A DNA stretch of 64,000 nt, taken from NCBI RefSeq assembly GCF_900115065.1, contig NZ_FOVE01000003.1, positions 156,189 to 220,188 on the forward strand. Direction: 5' to 3'. This stretch comes from Formivibrio citricus. Lineage in GTDB: Bacteria > Pseudomonadota > Gammaproteobacteria > Burkholderiales > Chitinibacteraceae. Under the pieces are notes generated by a model. It ran no database searches. It saw nothing but the letters and a program-made list of their open reading frames with translations, and had not been told where the DNA came from. The stretch's first letter is position 1, and every line of letters starts with the position of its first letter. Below are positions 46,816-57,119 of the stretch, one piece after another. The translations under genes and the position numbers were made by a program.

Positions 46816-49053
46816 ATGACCGACACCCCCCAGGACAACGACAAGCTTCACATCATCGACGATGGTGATGTCGAAAGCATCAGCACGCACGAGCCATGGC
46901 CCATTCTTGTCGTCGACGACGACAGCGAGGTCCACGCCGCCACGCGCCTTGCCCTGGCCCGCACCACCATTCTCGGCCGGCCGCTTGAGCTTGTTCACGC
47001 GCTGTCGGCTCGTGAAACCATGGCCATCCTGCAGAAAAGACGCGATTTCGCCGCTGTGTTGCTTGATGTCGTCATGGAAACCGAAACCGCCGGTCTGCAA
47101 TTGGTCAAGGAAATCCGGGAAACGTTCGGCATGGCTGAGTGCCGCATCATCCTGCGTACCGGGCAACCCGGCAGCGCACCTGAGATCGCTGTTTTCACCG
47201 ACTACGACATCAACGATTACTGCACCAAGTCCGAACTGACCCGTACCCGCCTCATCACCGCCCTGATGGCGGCGCTGCGTTCCTACCAGCAGATCCGCAC
47301 CATCGCCGAAAACCGCCGCGGGCTGGAACTGATCGTGCGCGCCGTTCCCGGACTGATGGAAAGCCATGCGATCAACACCTTTGCCGAAGGTGCGCTGGCC
47401 CAGATCGCTGCCTTGCTCAAGATTCCGCCCGACGGCATCGTCTGTGCCCAGAAAGGCTCCCCGCTTGAAACGGGAGAAAAAAGCGGCCTGTATGTTGTGG
47501 CTGCTGCCGGCCGGCTGTCCGGTTGCGCCGCTACGCCGCTGGAAAAAATCGGCTCGTCCGCGATCATTGAGGCCATCACCCACGCCCTGACCAATCACGA
47601 CCATGTTTTCGGCGAGCATTTCACGGTGCTCTTTCTCAGGGGCGGCAACCAGGAAGCCGCGGTCTACCTTGAAACCGGCGCGCCCATTTCCAAGGATGAC
47701 CGCCAGCTTGTCGAAGTCCTTGCCGCCAACATCACCGCCTGCTTCGCCAACGTCAAATACGTCGAAAAGCTCAATTTCATCGCCTACCACGATACGCTGA
47801 CCCGTCTTGGCAACCGTAGTCTGTTCACGCTGCAACTGGAAACAGCAATGCAGATGGCCGGCTCGAGTTGTGCCATCCCGATGGCCGTGGCCCTGGTCGA
47901 CATCGATCATTTTTCCGACATCAACAACGGCTTGGGTCAGGAAGTCGGCAACGGGCTACTGACTGCTGTCGCTGCCCGTCTCCACATCCAGTTCGGCAAG
48001 GAATGCCAGATCGCCCGCATCGGCGCTGACGTATTCGGCATTCTCGGCCCGGAAAAACAGGTCAATCCGACGCGTCTGCAGGCGCTGTTCGAACAGCATT
48101 TCAGTGTGGGTGAGCACCAGCTCCCCGTCACGGTCACGATGGGGTTTGCCATACCCAAGGCCGGGGCTGGTGGCGGCAATACACTGCTCAAGCAGGCCAG
48201 CATCGCGCTCAACCGCGCCAAGCGCGCACACAACGCCAACTACACCTTCTTCGAAGGCGAGATGGAAGACGATACCCGCTGGCGGCTGGAAATCATCCGT
48301 CACCTGCGGCGGGATTTCACAGCTCAAAAGCTCGCGGTCTGGTACCAGCCGCAAATCAGCCTGTCCACGGGCAAGATTGCCGGCATGGAAGCGTTGCTGC
48401 GCTGGCCTGGCGAAACCGGTTTCGTGCAACCTCCCAGTGTCTTCATTCCGCTGGCCGAATATTCCGGCTTGATCGTGGACATCGGCGACTGGGTTCTGCA
48501 AACAGCCGCAGATGCCTACCGCTCGCTCGCCCATCTGCCCAACCGTCCGCATCATGTCTCGGTCAACGTCAGCATGCCGCAGTTCAAGAGCGGCAACCTG
48601 ACCGAACGGGTCGCTGCCATTCTTGGCGAGCACATGCTGCCGCCTTCGGTTCTGGAACTGGAAATCACCGAAAGCATCGCGCTTGACCAGCCGCGCCACG
48701 TCATCAGTTGCCTGCGCGACTTGCGCGATCTGGGCGTGCGCATCGCCATCGACGACTTCGGCACCGGCTATTCCTCGCTGGGGCAACTCAAGGCACTGCC
48801 AATCGACTGCCTGAAAATCGATCAGTCCTTCGTTGCGGAGATTTCCTCCGGACGCGGCGGCATGTTCGCCGAAACCATCGTTGCACTGGGGCAGAAACTC
48901 GGGCTGGAAACCATTGCCGAAGGCGTGGAAACCGCCGAACAGGCCGGCTTCCTGCGCGGGCTGGGCTGCTCCGATGCGCAAGGCTATTACTACGCCAAGC
49001 CCATGCCGCTTCACGAACTCATTACCTGGCTGGAAAACTGGCAATCCCGTTGA
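46816..49053 (+). CDS. REC-DUF3369-GGDEF-EAL cyclic-di-GMP phosphodiesterase
   Basis: A 745-residue cytoplasmic protein. A receiver-like domain (about 30-155) has VVDDDSEVHAATRLAL and phospho-Asp in AVLLDVVMETE, followed by the DUF3369 domain (to about 310; RGLELIVRAVPGLMESHAIN). The GGDEF domain (about 325-480) is degenerate: IARIGADVFGIL replaces GGDEF, so it should not make c-di-GMP. The EAL domain (about 495-740) looks complete: GMEALLRWPGET, VNVSMPQF, ELEITESIALD, IDDFGTGYSSLGQLKAL, KIDQSF, IAEGVETAEQA and AQGYYYAKPM. Overall a phosphorylation-controlled phosphodiesterase. Element B copy 2 occupies its immediate upstream region. Confidence 0.93.
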   Translation: MTDTPQDNDKLHIIDDGDVESISTHEPWPILVVDDDSEVHAATRLALARTTILGRPLELVHALSARETMAILQKRRDFAAVLLDVVMETETAGLQLVKEIRETFGMAECRIILRTGQPGSAPEIAVFTDYDINDYCTKSELTRTRLITALMAALRSYQQIRTIAENRRGLELIVRAVPGLMESHAINTFAEGALAQIAALLKIPPDGIVCAQKGSPLETGEKSGLYVVAAAGRLSGCAATPLEKIGSSAIIEAITHALTNHDHVFGEHFTVLFLRGGNQEAAVYLETGAPISKDDRQLVEVLAANITACFANVKYVEKLNFIAYHDTLTRLGNRSLFTLQLETAMQMAGSSCAIPMAVALVDIDHFSDINNGLGQEVGNGLLTAVAARLHIQFGKECQIARIGADVFGILGPEKQVNPTRLQALFEQHFSVGEHQLPVTVTMGFAIPKAGAGGGNTLLKQASIALNRAKRAHNANYTFFEGEMEDDTRWRLEIIRHLRRDFTAQKLAVWYQPQISLSTGKIAGMEALLRWPGETGFVQPPSVFIPLAEYSGLIVDIGDWVLQTAADAYRSLAHLPNRPHHVSVNVSMPQFKSGNLTERVAAILGEHMLPPSVLELEITESIALDQPRHVISCLRDLRDLGVRIAIDDFGTGYSSLGQLKALPIDCLKIDQSFVAEISSGRGGMFAETIVALGQKLGLETIAEGVETAEQAGFLRGLGCSDAQGYYYAKPMPLHELITWLENWQSR

Positions 49054-49116
49054 TCCAGTCCGATTGACCACTGCGGGCGCAGTCTGCGCCCCTTTTTGCA
49101 CGAGTCTGAAATTACA

Positions 49117-51753
49117 ATGACCCACCACCGCCAAGCCATCCATCGTCTGGACTACGCGCCGCCGGCGTTCCTGGTCGACCGCGTCGACCTGACTTTCGAT
49201 CTCGGTGAAACCTTCACGCGCGTGACCTCGCGCCTGGTCGTCGAACGCAACAAGCAATCCTCCGATACGACTGCGCCGCTGACGCTCGACGGCGAAGAGC
49301 TGGAGCTTGAATCCATCAAGCTCGACGGCGCGCCGCTCCCCCGCGACCGTTACCAGATCACCGACAGCGCACTCATCATTCCCGACATCGAGGACGAAGC
49401 CATCCTCGAAATCGTGACCCGGATCAACCCAGCGGCCAACACCTGCCTGATGGGCCTTTATCAATCCGGCGGCAACCTCTTTACCCAGTGCGAAGCCGAG
49501 GGCTTCCGGCGCATCACCTACTACATTGACCGTCCCGACGTGATGGCACGCTTCACCACCACGATCATTGCCGACAAAACCAAATACCCGGTGCTGCTTT
49601 CCAACGGCAACCGTATCAGCGAAGGCACGATGGACCGCAACCGCCACTGGGTGAAATGGGTCGATCCGTTCCGCAAGCCGAGCTACCTGTTCGCACTGGT
49701 CGCCGGCAAGCTGGTTTCCCTGTGCGGCCAGCACACCACTGGCCGCGGCAAGACGGTCAACATCGAAATCTTCGTCGAGGCCGGCAATCTGGACAAATGC
49801 CACCACGCACTCGCCGCCGCGCAGAAAGCCATGCGCTGGGACGAAGAACGCTTCGGGCTGGAATACGATCTCGACACCTACATGATCGTCGCCACGTCTG
49901 ACTTCAACATGGGCGCCATGGAAAACAAGGGGCTCAACATCTTCAACACCAAGTTCGTGCTGGCCAAGCCCGATACCGCAACCGACGCCGACTTCGAAGG
50001 CATCGACGCCGTCGTGGCGCACGAATACTTCCACAACTGGACCGGCAACCGCGTGACCTGCCGCGACTGGTTCCAGTTGAGCCTCAAGGAAGGGCTGACC
50101 GTCTACCGCGACCAGGAATTTTCCAGCGATATCGGCAGCCGTGCCGTGCAACGCATCCAGAACGTGCGCACCCTGCGCGAAATGCAGTTCGCCGAGGATG
50201 CCGGCCCGCAAGCCCACCCCGTTCGCCCCGATACCTACATCGAGATCAACAACTTCTACACCATGACGGTGTACGAAAAAGGCGCGGAAGTCGTGCGCAT
50301 GATCGCCACCCTGCTTGGACGTGAAGGCTTCCGCAAGGGCATGGAACTCTATTTCAACCGTCATGACGGCAAAGCCGTAACCTGCGACGATTTCGTCGCC
50401 GCCATGGCCGACGCCAACGGCATCGATCTTGAACAGTTCAAGCGCTGGTACAGCCAGGCCGGCACGCCGAAGCTCAATATCGACGGTGCTTACGACGAAC
50501 AGGCCAAGACCTTCACGCTGACCGTGCGCCAATCTTGCCCGGCCACGCCCGGACAGGAAAACAAGCAACCGCTGCACATCCCGCTGGCCGTGGGTCTCAT
50601 CGACCGCCGCGGACAGGATCTGCCGCTGCAACTCGCCGGCGAATGCGCACCGACCGGCACCACGCGCGTGCTGGAATTGCGCCGCCCGGTCGAGACCTTC
50701 ACCTTCACACAGGTTCCCTGCCTTCCCGTCCCGTCGCTGTTGCGCGATTTTTCCGCACCGGTGCGGCTCGACTACGCCTGGAGCGACGAGGACCTGGTCT
50801 TCCTGATGGCGCACGACAGCGATGCCTTCGCCCGCTGGGAAGCCGCCAACGCCTACGCCACGCGCCTGCTGATCGGCCAGTATCACGTCGCAGCGGAAGG
50901 CGCCACCGTCGCCGCACCGGTCGATTTTCTGGAAGCGCTACGCAGCCTGCTCGTACAGGAAGACCTCGACCCGGCGCTGGTCGCGCTGATGCTGGAGCTG
51001 CCCAGCGAGCGCATGCTGCTGGAAGAAATCCCGGACGTCGATCCCGCGCGTCTACACCAGGTCTGCCTCGCCATCAAGCAGCAGATCGCCCGCGAGCTGC
51101 GGCCGGAGATCCTGCGCACCTACCTCGCGCTGAACAACGGCGAGCCCTACCGCTACACCAGCACGGACGTTGCACGGCGCAGCCTGAAGAACGTTTGCCT
51201 TGCTTACCTTGCCGAGCTCGACGAAGCCATGGTCAGCGAAGCACTGCTCAACCAGTACAGCCGCGCCGACAACATGACCGACCGGCTGGCCGCGCTCAAG
51301 GCGCTCGCCAACCGCAACGGCGAAGAACAGCTAGCCGACTTTGCGACGCGCTGGAAAGACGATGCGCTGGTCATGGACAAGTGGTTCGCCCTGCAGGCAC
51401 AAAGCCGCCGCCCCGGCGCACTGTCGCGCGTACAGAAACTCATGGAGCACCCCGCGTTCTCGATCCGCAACCCCAACAAGGTTCGCGCGCTGATCGGCAC
51501 CTTCTGTCACCAGAACCTCGCGCACTTCCATGCCGAGGATGGCTACGGCTACGCCTTTGCCGCCGACCGCATCATCGAACTCGACCGGCTCAATCCGCAG
51601 ATCGCCGCCCGGCTTGCCGCCTGCTTCAACCGCTGGAAACAGGTGGAACCCAAGCGCCGCGCCATGATGCGCGAAGAACTGGAACGCATCGCGGGCGAAG
51701 AGAATCTGTCTTCCGATACCTACGAGATTGTCACAAAGGCATTGCAGGCTTGA
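49117..51753 (+). CDS. pepN: Aminopeptidase N
   Basis: An 878-residue M1-family zinc aminopeptidase. The substrate motif is MGAMENKGLNIFNTKF (about 267-282), and the zinc site is VAHEYFHNWTGNRVTC with the downstream Glu in LSLKEGLTVYRDQEF. The N-terminal beta domain, catalytic domain, small beta domain and helical C-terminal domain account for the length, which matches E. coli PepN. The ATG at 49117 (MTHHRQAIHRLDY) is preferred to one seven codons earlier. Single-gene unit, followed by a CCCCCCTTTGGC palindrome. Confidence 0.96.
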   Translation: MTHHRQAIHRLDYAPPAFLVDRVDLTFDLGETFTRVTSRLVVERNKQSSDTTAPLTLDGEELELESIKLDGAPLPRDRYQITDSALIIPDIEDEAILEIVTRINPAANTCLMGLYQSGGNLFTQCEAEGFRRITYYIDRPDVMARFTTTIIADKTKYPVLLSNGNRISEGTMDRNRHWVKWVDPFRKPSYLFALVAGKLVSLCGQHTTGRGKTVNIEIFVEAGNLDKCHHALAAAQKAMRWDEERFGLEYDLDTYMIVATSDFNMGAMENKGLNIFNTKFVLAKPDTATDADFEGIDAVVAHEYFHNWTGNRVTCRDWFQLSLKEGLTVYRDQEFSSDIGSRAVQRIQNVRTLREMQFAEDAGPQAHPVRPDTYIEINNFYTMTVYEKGAEVVRMIATLLGREGFRKGMELYFNRHDGKAVTCDDFVAAMADANGIDLEQFKRWYSQAGTPKLNIDGAYDEQAKTFTLTVRQSCPATPGQENKQPLHIPLAVGLIDRRGQDLPLQLAGECAPTGTTRVLELRRPVETFTFTQVPCLPVPSLLRDFSAPVRLDYAWSDEDLVFLMAHDSDAFARWEAANAYATRLLIGQYHVAAEGATVAAPVDFLEALRSLLVQEDLDPALVALMLELPSERMLLEEIPDVDPARLHQVCLAIKQQIARELRPEILRTYLALNNGEPYRYTSTDVARRSLKNVCLAYLAELDEAMVSEALLNQYSRADNMTDRLAALKALANRNGEEQLADFATRWKDDALVMDKWFALQAQSRRPGALSRVQKLMEHPAFSIRNPNKVRALIGTFCHQNLAHFHAEDGYGYAFAADRIIELDRLNPQIAARLAACFNRWKQVEPKRRAMMREELERIAGEENLSSDTYEIVTKALQA

Positions 51754-51768
51754 CCTGTCATGCCGGTG

Positions 51769-51789
51769 CCCCCCTTTGGCAAAGGGGGG
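51769..51789. repeat. CCCCCCTTT/AAAGGGGGG palindrome after pepN
   Basis: CCCCCCTTT, three bases, AAAGGGGGG, followed by CTGGGGGATTG: a common intergenic repeat. Without a T run it is not a classical terminator, but the stem could stop transcription. Confidence 0.55.
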
Positions 51790-51812
51790 CTGGGGGATTG
51801 AGCAATATTGGC

Positions 51813-51893
51813 ATGAAACAGCACTGTCATTTCCATGCCACTACTGCTTCAAAAGATGCCTGTATCCAATATGTTTGGTGGCAAAATTTATAA
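51813..51893 (+). pseudogene. Possible B-box zinc-finger remnant (26 codons)
   Basis: A 26-codon frame starting MKQHCHFHATTASKDACIQY. C5-x2-H8-x8-C17-x2-Y20 matches the opening of bacterial B-box zinc proteins (C-x2-H-x8-C-x2-C) except that the last Cys is Tyr. The frame stops soon after, 16 bases before element B copy 3, so the rest appears lost. No ribosome site. Confidence is low because the segment is short. Confidence 0.35.
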
Positions 51894-51908
51894 ACCAGAC
51901 AAGCACCA

Positions 51909-52051
51909 AGAACCTGTTCACGATCTGTCGCGAGAAGCCGTCAGCGGGGTGAAGAGCAGCGCAGGAACCGGAGTTTATGCGGATAAATGAGGATTCCGAG
52001 CAGCGCATGAGCCCCGATCACGGTTTCGTAGCAAGATCGTGAACAGGTTCT
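51909..52051. mobile_element. MITE-like element B, copy 3 (143 bp)
   Basis: The clearest copy. AGAACCTGTTCACGATCTGT at one end and AGATCGTGAACAGGTTCT at the other are nearly perfect inverted repeats of about 17 bases. The last bases overlap the stop codon of the chemoreceptor gene, so the element defines that gene's end. Confidence 0.85.
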
Positions 52052-53666
52052 AAGTCCGGTAACGCGTCAAAACCTCCTGTATCTGCCCCGCCAGCGCATG
52101 CAGGTTATTGGCCGCATCGCTCGTTCTGGCCGAGGCTTGGGTGGAGGCTTCGTTCATGGCTGTCACCTGTTCGACTTGCCGGGCAATCGACTGCGCGGCG
52201 CTGCTCTGCTCGGCCAGGGCTGCGGAAATGTCTTCCACCATCGCAACCGCCTGCTGTGCATGCACGTTGATGTCTTCGATGGTCCGGCTGGCTTCTTCGG
52301 TGTGGGCCACGCCCTGAGCAATGGACGAAACCGTGGACTGAACGCTGGCAGAAGCCGCGCTCGCACCCGACAGGATGCTCTCGACGGTATGGCCGATCTC
52401 CAGTGCGGACTGCGTGGTGTGCTCGGCCAGCTTGCGCACTTCATCGGCCACGACGGCAAAGCCGCGCCCGTTTTCGCCAGCCCGGGCCGCCTCGATGGCC
52501 GCATTGAGCGCCAGCAGGTTGGTTTGTTCGGCCAGCCCGCGGATCACGCTGATAACCTGGTTGATCTGGGCGGCGCAGGCTTCGAGTTCCTGCATCTGCT
52601 TCATGGTCTGCACGGCGGTTTCCCGCACGTTGCCGATCTCCTTGACCGTGGAGGAAATCACCTTGACACCGGTCGAAGCCAGCGCGCCGGATTTTTCCGA
52701 TTCCTGCCGAGTGTTCGCCGCCTGGTCGGCCACGTGCTGAATGCTGACGGTCAGCTCCTCGGTGGCCGCGGCAATCGACGACGACGCCATGCTTTGCCGG
52801 TCTGCCGCGCTTGCGACCTGTGCCGCGGTATCGCTCAACGATGAAGACGCATCGTAAAGTTCCACGCTGGACAGCCGGAGCGCGGAGAAGTCGGCGCGCA
52901 ATTCGGACAGTAGCTGGTTGAATGCGCTCAGGGTATTGGCCACTTCATCCTGGCCGCGAATATCGGCAGTCAGCGTCAGGTTGCGTTCGTCCCGAGCCTG
53001 CTGCATCAGCAAGGCCATCCGGCGCAGCGGCATTACGGTTTTCTGGTAGAGAATCCACCCGAGCGCCATCAACAAGCCGGATGCGCCCACAACCAGAATT
53101 CCGGAAGTGACAAGCGCCTTTTGCTGGCTGGCTTCGACGGCGGCCTGTACGTCCTTCTGCTGTTTGGCGGCGAAGGCGACCTGCTCGCGCATCGCTTTCA
53201 GGAACTCCCCGCCGGTCTTGCGAATCAAGACCCGCTTGGCTTCCAGCGCCTCGATTTCATGGCGCTGCGCCAACGGGATGCTTTCGTTGGACAGGGTATG
53301 GAACTGCTTCCACAAGGCGCGAGTCCGCTGCAGCAGCTTTTTCTCTTCGCCCTCGGCCACCGTCTTTTCGTAGGCATCGAAAGCGTCTTCGAGCTTTTTG
53401 GCGGTGGCCGTCATGTCTTCCAGTACGTGCAGGGATTTTTCTTCCGGCGTTCCGGCGACGCGGTTGAAGCTCGTCAGCAAACGGCGATATTCACCCACCT
53501 GTTCGGTGATATCGCGAAATGACTGCATCGACGGGAAAATCCGGCTGCCGATATAGTCCTGCTGTTTTTTGATCTGCACATTCTGATAAAAACCGACCCC
53601 CATCGTTCCAAGCAGGGTCAGGACAGAAATACACACAAAAAGCATCAAGCGTTGCGCAATGGTCAT
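52050..53666 (-). CDS. Methyl-accepting chemotaxis protein
   Basis: A 538-residue chemoreceptor. Membrane segment 1 (about 7-28, [20 protein letters not shown]), a helical periplasmic domain (about 30-190; 4HB-like), segment 2 (about 190-210, [19 protein letters not shown]), a HAMP domain, then the signalling coiled coil. The hairpin tip [20 protein letters not shown] with [20 protein letters not shown] is intact, so it should engage CheA/CheW. No C-terminal CheR-docking pentapeptide is visible; the end (LTRYRT) and stop fall at element B copy 3. The ATG at 53666, with GGAG about ten bases before it, is chosen over a longer frame. Confidence 0.92.
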   Translation of the reverse strand: MTIAQRLMLFVCISVLTLLGTMGVGFYQNVQIKKQQDYIGSRIFPSMQSFRDITEQVGEYRRLLTSFNRVAGTPEEKSLHVLEDMTATAKKLEDAFDAYEKTVAEGEEKKLLQRTRALWKQFHTLSNESIPLAQRHEIEALEAKRVLIRKTGGEFLKAMREQVAFAAKQQKDVQAAVEASQQKALVTSGILVVGASGLLMALGWILYQKTVMPLRRMALLMQQARDERNLTLTADIRGQDEVANTLSAFNQLLSELRADFSALRLSSVELYDASSSLSDTAAQVASAADRQSMASSSIAAATEELTVSIQHVADQAANTRQESEKSGALASTGVKVISSTVKEIGNVRETAVQTMKQMQELEACAAQINQVISVIRGLAEQTNLLALNAAIEAARAGENGRGFAVVADEVRKLAEHTTQSALEIGHTVESILSGASAASASVQSTVSSIAQGVAHTEEASRTIEDINVHAQQAVAMVEDISAALAEQSSAAQSIARQVEQVTAMNEASTQASARTSDAANNLHALAGQIQEVLTRYRT

Positions 53667-53743
53667 TGCGTCTACTCCAGGAAAATTCCAGAAAAACGGC
53701 CACCCCGGATAAACCGGAATGGCCGTACTGCAAGGAAGAGGAA

Positions 53744-53888
53744 GGGCCTGTTTCAGTAGGCGGGCGAGCCAAAGCAGGTGGCAGGAGGACGGAGCGCAGG
53801 AACCGGAATGTACACGCGAGTACATGAGGATTCCGAGCTCCGCCCGACTGCCAGATGCGAAGGCGCAGCCGCCTGATGAACAGGCCCG
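53744..53888. mobile_element. MITE-like element B, copy 4 (variant)
   Basis: Ends GGGCCTGTTTCAGTAGGCGG and GCCTGATGAACAGGCCC are inverted repeats related to, but distinct from, the AGAACCTGTTCAC ends of other copies. The centre GCAGGAACCGGAATGTACAC and GTACATGAGGATTCCGAGC matches the family hairpin. It lies between the chemoreceptor start and the garD stop. Confidence 0.7.
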
Positions 53889-53893
53889 CGGAA

Positions 53894-55456
53894 TCAGGTC
53901 ACTGGCGCCGGATTAAACACCGCCAGCGAGTTGAACAAGCCCCACTGATCAGCCCAAGTCTTCTTGCGCCCGCTCGCCACATCCAGGATCAGCTTGAAGA
54001 TTTCCCAGCCCACTTCTTCAATGGTCGCTTCTCCGGTGGCAATCGTGCCGGCATCCACTTCCATGAGATCGTGCCAGCGCGCAGCCAGATCCCGGCGCGT
54101 GGCGACCTTGATCACCGGGGCGGCTTCGAGGCCATACGGTGTGCCGCGGCCGGTGGTGAACACCTGGATCGTCATGCCGGAGGCCAGTTGCTGCGTGCCG
54201 CAGACAAAATCGCTGGCCGGCGTGGCCGCGAAGGTCAGGCCTTTCTTGCGAATCTTCTCCCCCGGAGCAAGCACATCGACAATGGGGCTGGAGCCGGATT
54301 TGGTGATCGATCCCATGGCCTTTTCGACGATGTTCGCCAGCCCGCCCTTCTTGTTGCCCGGTGTGGTATTGGCCGCGCGGTCCGTCTGACCGCGGTCGAG
54401 ATAATCGTCGTACCAGGCCATTTCGCGCAGCATGGCGCGGCCGACTTCTTCATCGATGCAACGCGGGGTCAGCAGATGAATCCCGTCGCGCACTTCGGTC
54501 ACCTCCGAAAACATGACCGCAGCACCGGCGCGCACCAAGAGATCGGCGGCATAGCCCACGGCGGGGTTGGCGGTCACGCCGGAAAACGCATCGCTGCCGC
54601 CGCATTGCAGGCCCACGATCAGGTCGGAGGCCGGGCAGATTTCGCGCTTGCGCTGGTTGAGCTTCTCAAGATGAATCTCGGCCTGCTTCATGATCGCGTC
54701 GACCATGGACATGAAGCCGGTGAACTTCTCGTCCTGCAGGCAGATCACGTCGTCGCTCACCACCTTGATCGGAATGCCGCCTTCATTGAGCAGGCGCTCC
54801 GGCGGCAGCTTTTCGCAGCCGAGGCTGACCACCAGCACTTCGTTGCCGAAATTCGGGTTGAGCGTCAGGTTGTGCAGGGAGCGGATCGGCACCACGGCCG
54901 CCGGGGCGTTGATCGCCACGCCGCAACCGTAGATGTGGTTGAGTCCCACAACGCCATCGACGTTCGGATACTTCGGCAACAATTCGGCCTTGATGCGCTT
55001 GACCACGTAATCGACCACACCGCCGACGCACTGCACGGTGGTGGTGATTGCCAGCATGTTCTTGGTACCGACGGTGCCGTCCGGGTTGCGGTAGCCTTCG
55101 AAGGTGTAGCCTTTCAGCGGTGGCAGAGGCGCCGGCACTTTGGTCGCCAGCGGCAGCGTTTCCAGCGGCGGCGCTTCGGGCATGCGCACCAGCGACTCAT
55201 CAATCCAGCAGCCCTGCTCGATCAGCTTTTCCGCGTAGCCGATCACCTCGCCGTAGCGGATGATCGCCTCGCCCTCGGGCAGATCCTTGAGCGCCACCTT
55301 GTGGCCTTGCGGAACGTGTTCCTTCAGTTCCAGCCCGCACGGGAAGACGCTGCCGGCGGGTAAACCGTTGGAATTGACGATGATGGCGACGTTGTCGCTC
55401 TCGTGCACCTTGATGTAGAGCGGCTGGGATATGGCCGCATTGACCGGGGTATTCAT
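53894..55456 (-). CDS. garD: Galactarate dehydratase
   Basis: A 520-residue enzyme converting D-galactarate to 5-keto-4-deoxy-D-glucarate. The N-terminal SAF domain (about 10-95; [20 protein letters not shown]) is joined to the two-part UxaA/GarD catalytic region: [40 protein letters not shown], and [20 protein letters not shown]. The His, Cys and Asn residues that hold iron in relatives are present. GGAG precedes the ATG at 55456 ([11 protein letters not shown]). The operon continues upstream with a small zinc-ribbon gene and garK. Regulated probably by CdaR (62355-63515). Confidence 0.95.
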   Translation of the reverse strand: MNTPVNAAISQPLYIKVHESDNVAIIVNSNGLPAGSVFPCGLELKEHVPQGHKVALKDLPEGEAIIRYGEVIGYAEKLIEQGCWIDESLVRMPEAPPLETLPLATKVPAPLPPLKGYTFEGYRNPDGTVGTKNMLAITTTVQCVGGVVDYVVKRIKAELLPKYPNVDGVVGLNHIYGCGVAINAPAAVVPIRSLHNLTLNPNFGNEVLVVSLGCEKLPPERLLNEGGIPIKVVSDDVICLQDEKFTGFMSMVDAIMKQAEIHLEKLNQRKREICPASDLIVGLQCGGSDAFSGVTANPAVGYAADLLVRAGAAVMFSEVTEVRDGIHLLTPRCIDEEVGRAMLREMAWYDDYLDRGQTDRAANTTPGNKKGGLANIVEKAMGSITKSGSSPIVDVLAPGEKIRKKGLTFAATPASDFVCGTQQLASGMTIQVFTTGRGTPYGLEAAPVIKVATRRDLAARWHDLMEVDAGTIATGEATIEEVGWEIFKLILDVASGRKKTWADQWGLFNSLAVFNPAPVT

Positions 55457-55528
55457 GCACTCTTCTCCTGAATGATTTTTTGTTCCCACTCGTCTTCGCA
55501 AGGCACCGCGCTTGCAAGCGAGGCTTCG

Positions 55529-55714
55529 TCAAATCGAGCCGGTTATTTCCCAACCGGTATGGCCACTCCCGCAGCGCGGGCAATCCGCCTTGCGCATGCC
55601 GGACTGGCGAATGCCATTCCATTTGAATCCGCATCTCTTGCAGCTGGCCTGGCCGACATACAGCCTTTCACTCTGCCCGCTGCATGAGAATTTAAAGGTT
55701 AACGGTTTGCTCAT
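55529..55714 (-). CDS. Small zinc-ribbon protein in the gar operon
   Basis: A 61-residue protein. CKRC at about 25-28 and CPRC at about 45-48 give a two-knuckle zinc ribbon ([14 protein letters not shown] and [20 protein letters not shown]). GGAG lies a few bases before the ATG at 55714. It overlaps the garK end by 23 bases and is followed by garD after 72 bases, all on the same strand, so it belongs to that operon. It is too short for an enzyme. A metal-delivery, transcription-factor-like or RNA-binding role is possible. I do not recognise it as a named family. Confidence 0.7.
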   Translation of the reverse strand: MSKPLTFKFSCSGQSERLYVGQASCKRCGFKWNGIRQSGMRKADCPRCGSGHTGWEITGSI

Positions 55715-56903
55715 TTCTCACTCCATGAGACGCGCGCTCGCGTTTGCCAATGTCGGGCCGGCCATTCAACTGTTGCCCCATCTTCAGTACGGCAGCGATA
55801 TTGCGGGCCGCCATGCGCACGTTGGCAGCGGCTTCCTGCAGCGCCTCGTGCGGGACGCAAAAACGGTAAAGCACGCTGAATACGGCATCGATGCCATGCG
55901 CGTGCACGACGCCAACATCCGAAGTCAGGCCGCCCGCGATCCCGATCACAGGAACACTGAACCGTTTGGCGACCCGCGCCACGCCGATCGGCGTCTTGCC
56001 GTGGATGGTCTGGCTGTCGATACGGCCTTCGCCGGTGATGACGAGATCGGCATCCGCCACGGCGGCTTCCAGCCCGGCGGCCTGGGTCACGATCTCGATG
56101 CCGGGGCGCAGTTCAGCATTCAGGAAGGCGATGGTCGCAGCGCCCATGCCGCCGCCGGCACCGGCGCCCGGCACTTGCGCAATATCCTTGCCCAGATCGC
56201 GTTTCACGATTTCGCTGTAACGAGCCAGGCCATGATCGAGCAACTGGATCATTTCCTTCGTTGCACCCTTCTGCGGGCCGAATACGGCCGAAGCGCCCAG
56301 CGGCCCGGTCAACGGGTTGGTCACATCGCAGGCCACCTCGATCCGGCAACTTGCCAGCCGGGCATCCAGTTGGCCCATGTCGATGCGATCCAGCAGGCCG
56401 AGCGAGCCGCCGCCTTGGGCGATCTGCTGACCGCTCTGGTCGAGAAAGCGCCCACCCAGCGCCTGCGCCATGCCGACCCCGCCATCGTTGGTGGCGCTGC
56501 CGCCCACTCCGATGATGATGTGGCGCACGCCAGAGTCCAGCGCATCGCGGATCAGTTCGCCGGTACCGTAGGTGGTGGTACGCAAAGGGTTGCGCGAGTC
56601 CACCGGCACCAGCTCAAGACCGCTCGCGGCGGCCATTTCGATGATGGCCGTGCAGCCGTCGCCGGTCAGGCCGTAAAAGGCTTCGACCGGCCCGCCCAGA
56701 GGGCCGGTCACGGTTTTCCGGACGATGCGGCCATGCGTGGCTGCCACCAGCGCGGACACCGTGCCTTCGCCGCCATCGGCCATCGGCAATTTGACGAACT
56801 CGGCATCCGGAAATATTTCGCTGAAACCAGCCTCGATCTGGTCAGCCACTTCTTCTGCCGAGAGGCTTTCTTTGTATGAATCTGGCGCGATGACGATTTT
56901 CAT
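55692..56903 (-). CDS. garK: Glycerate 2-kinase GarK
   Basis: A 403-residue type I glycerate kinase that phosphorylates D-glycerate to 2-phosphoglycerate. It starts [20 protein letters not shown] and has [40 protein letters not shown] with LGG, and [20 protein letters not shown] with IGVARVA, all glycerate kinase hallmarks. Normal length. A GTG or ATG slightly upstream (56909) is also possible. It follows gudD by about 215 bases and precedes the zinc-ribbon gene. Together with garR it handles the tartronate semialdehyde half of the diacid pathway. Confidence 0.95.
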   Translation of the reverse strand: MKIVIAPDSYKESLSAEEVADQIEAGFSEIFPDAEFVKLPMADGGEGTVSALVAATHGRIVRKTVTGPLGGPVEAFYGLTGDGCTAIIEMAAASGLELVPVDSRNPLRTTTYGTGELIRDALDSGVRHIIIGVGGSATNDGGVGMAQALGGRFLDQSGQQIAQGGGSLGLLDRIDMGQLDARLASCRIEVACDVTNPLTGPLGASAVFGPQKGATKEMIQLLDHGLARYSEIVKRDLGKDIAQVPGAGAGGGMGAATIAFLNAELRPGIEIVTQAAGLEAAVADADLVITGEGRIDSQTIHGKTPIGVARVAKRFSVPVIGIAGGLTSDVGVVHAHGIDAVFSVLYRFCVPHEALQEAAANVRMAARNIAAVLKMGQQLNGRPDIGKRERASHGVRNEQTVNL

Positions 56904-56956
56904 AAGCATTGAACCGTTGTAAATGTGTTGTTGTATCCCTGCAAAAGCAGCTTTTT

Positions 56957-56996
56957 CCTGTCATGAAAACCAGCCTGTATCAGGCGGGCTTTCATG
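56957..56996 (-). terminator. Hairpin downstream of gudD
   Basis: Read on the minus strand, ATGAAAGCCCGCCTG and CAGGCTGGTTTTCAT pair across a three-base loop, after which GACAGGAAAAAG follows. It lies between gudD and garK; weak T-run support makes terminator status uncertain. Confidence 0.45.
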
Positions 56997-57119
56997 ACAG
57001 CCCCCGCCGGGCCGGGGATGGGGAAAACCCGGCGGGGAACTGCCACGAAAACTGTTTCGGCGTTGCGAAAAGGGTGCTTTCGCAGCCCTTTTCCGCCGGG
57101 TAGCGCAGCCGCCTAACGC

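Noticed and set aside
47956..50886. A 976-codon open frame on the minus strand
   Set aside because: It is antisense to the phosphodiesterase and pepN genes, which have clear family motifs; the antisense product is His/Gly/Arg-rich and unrecognisable.
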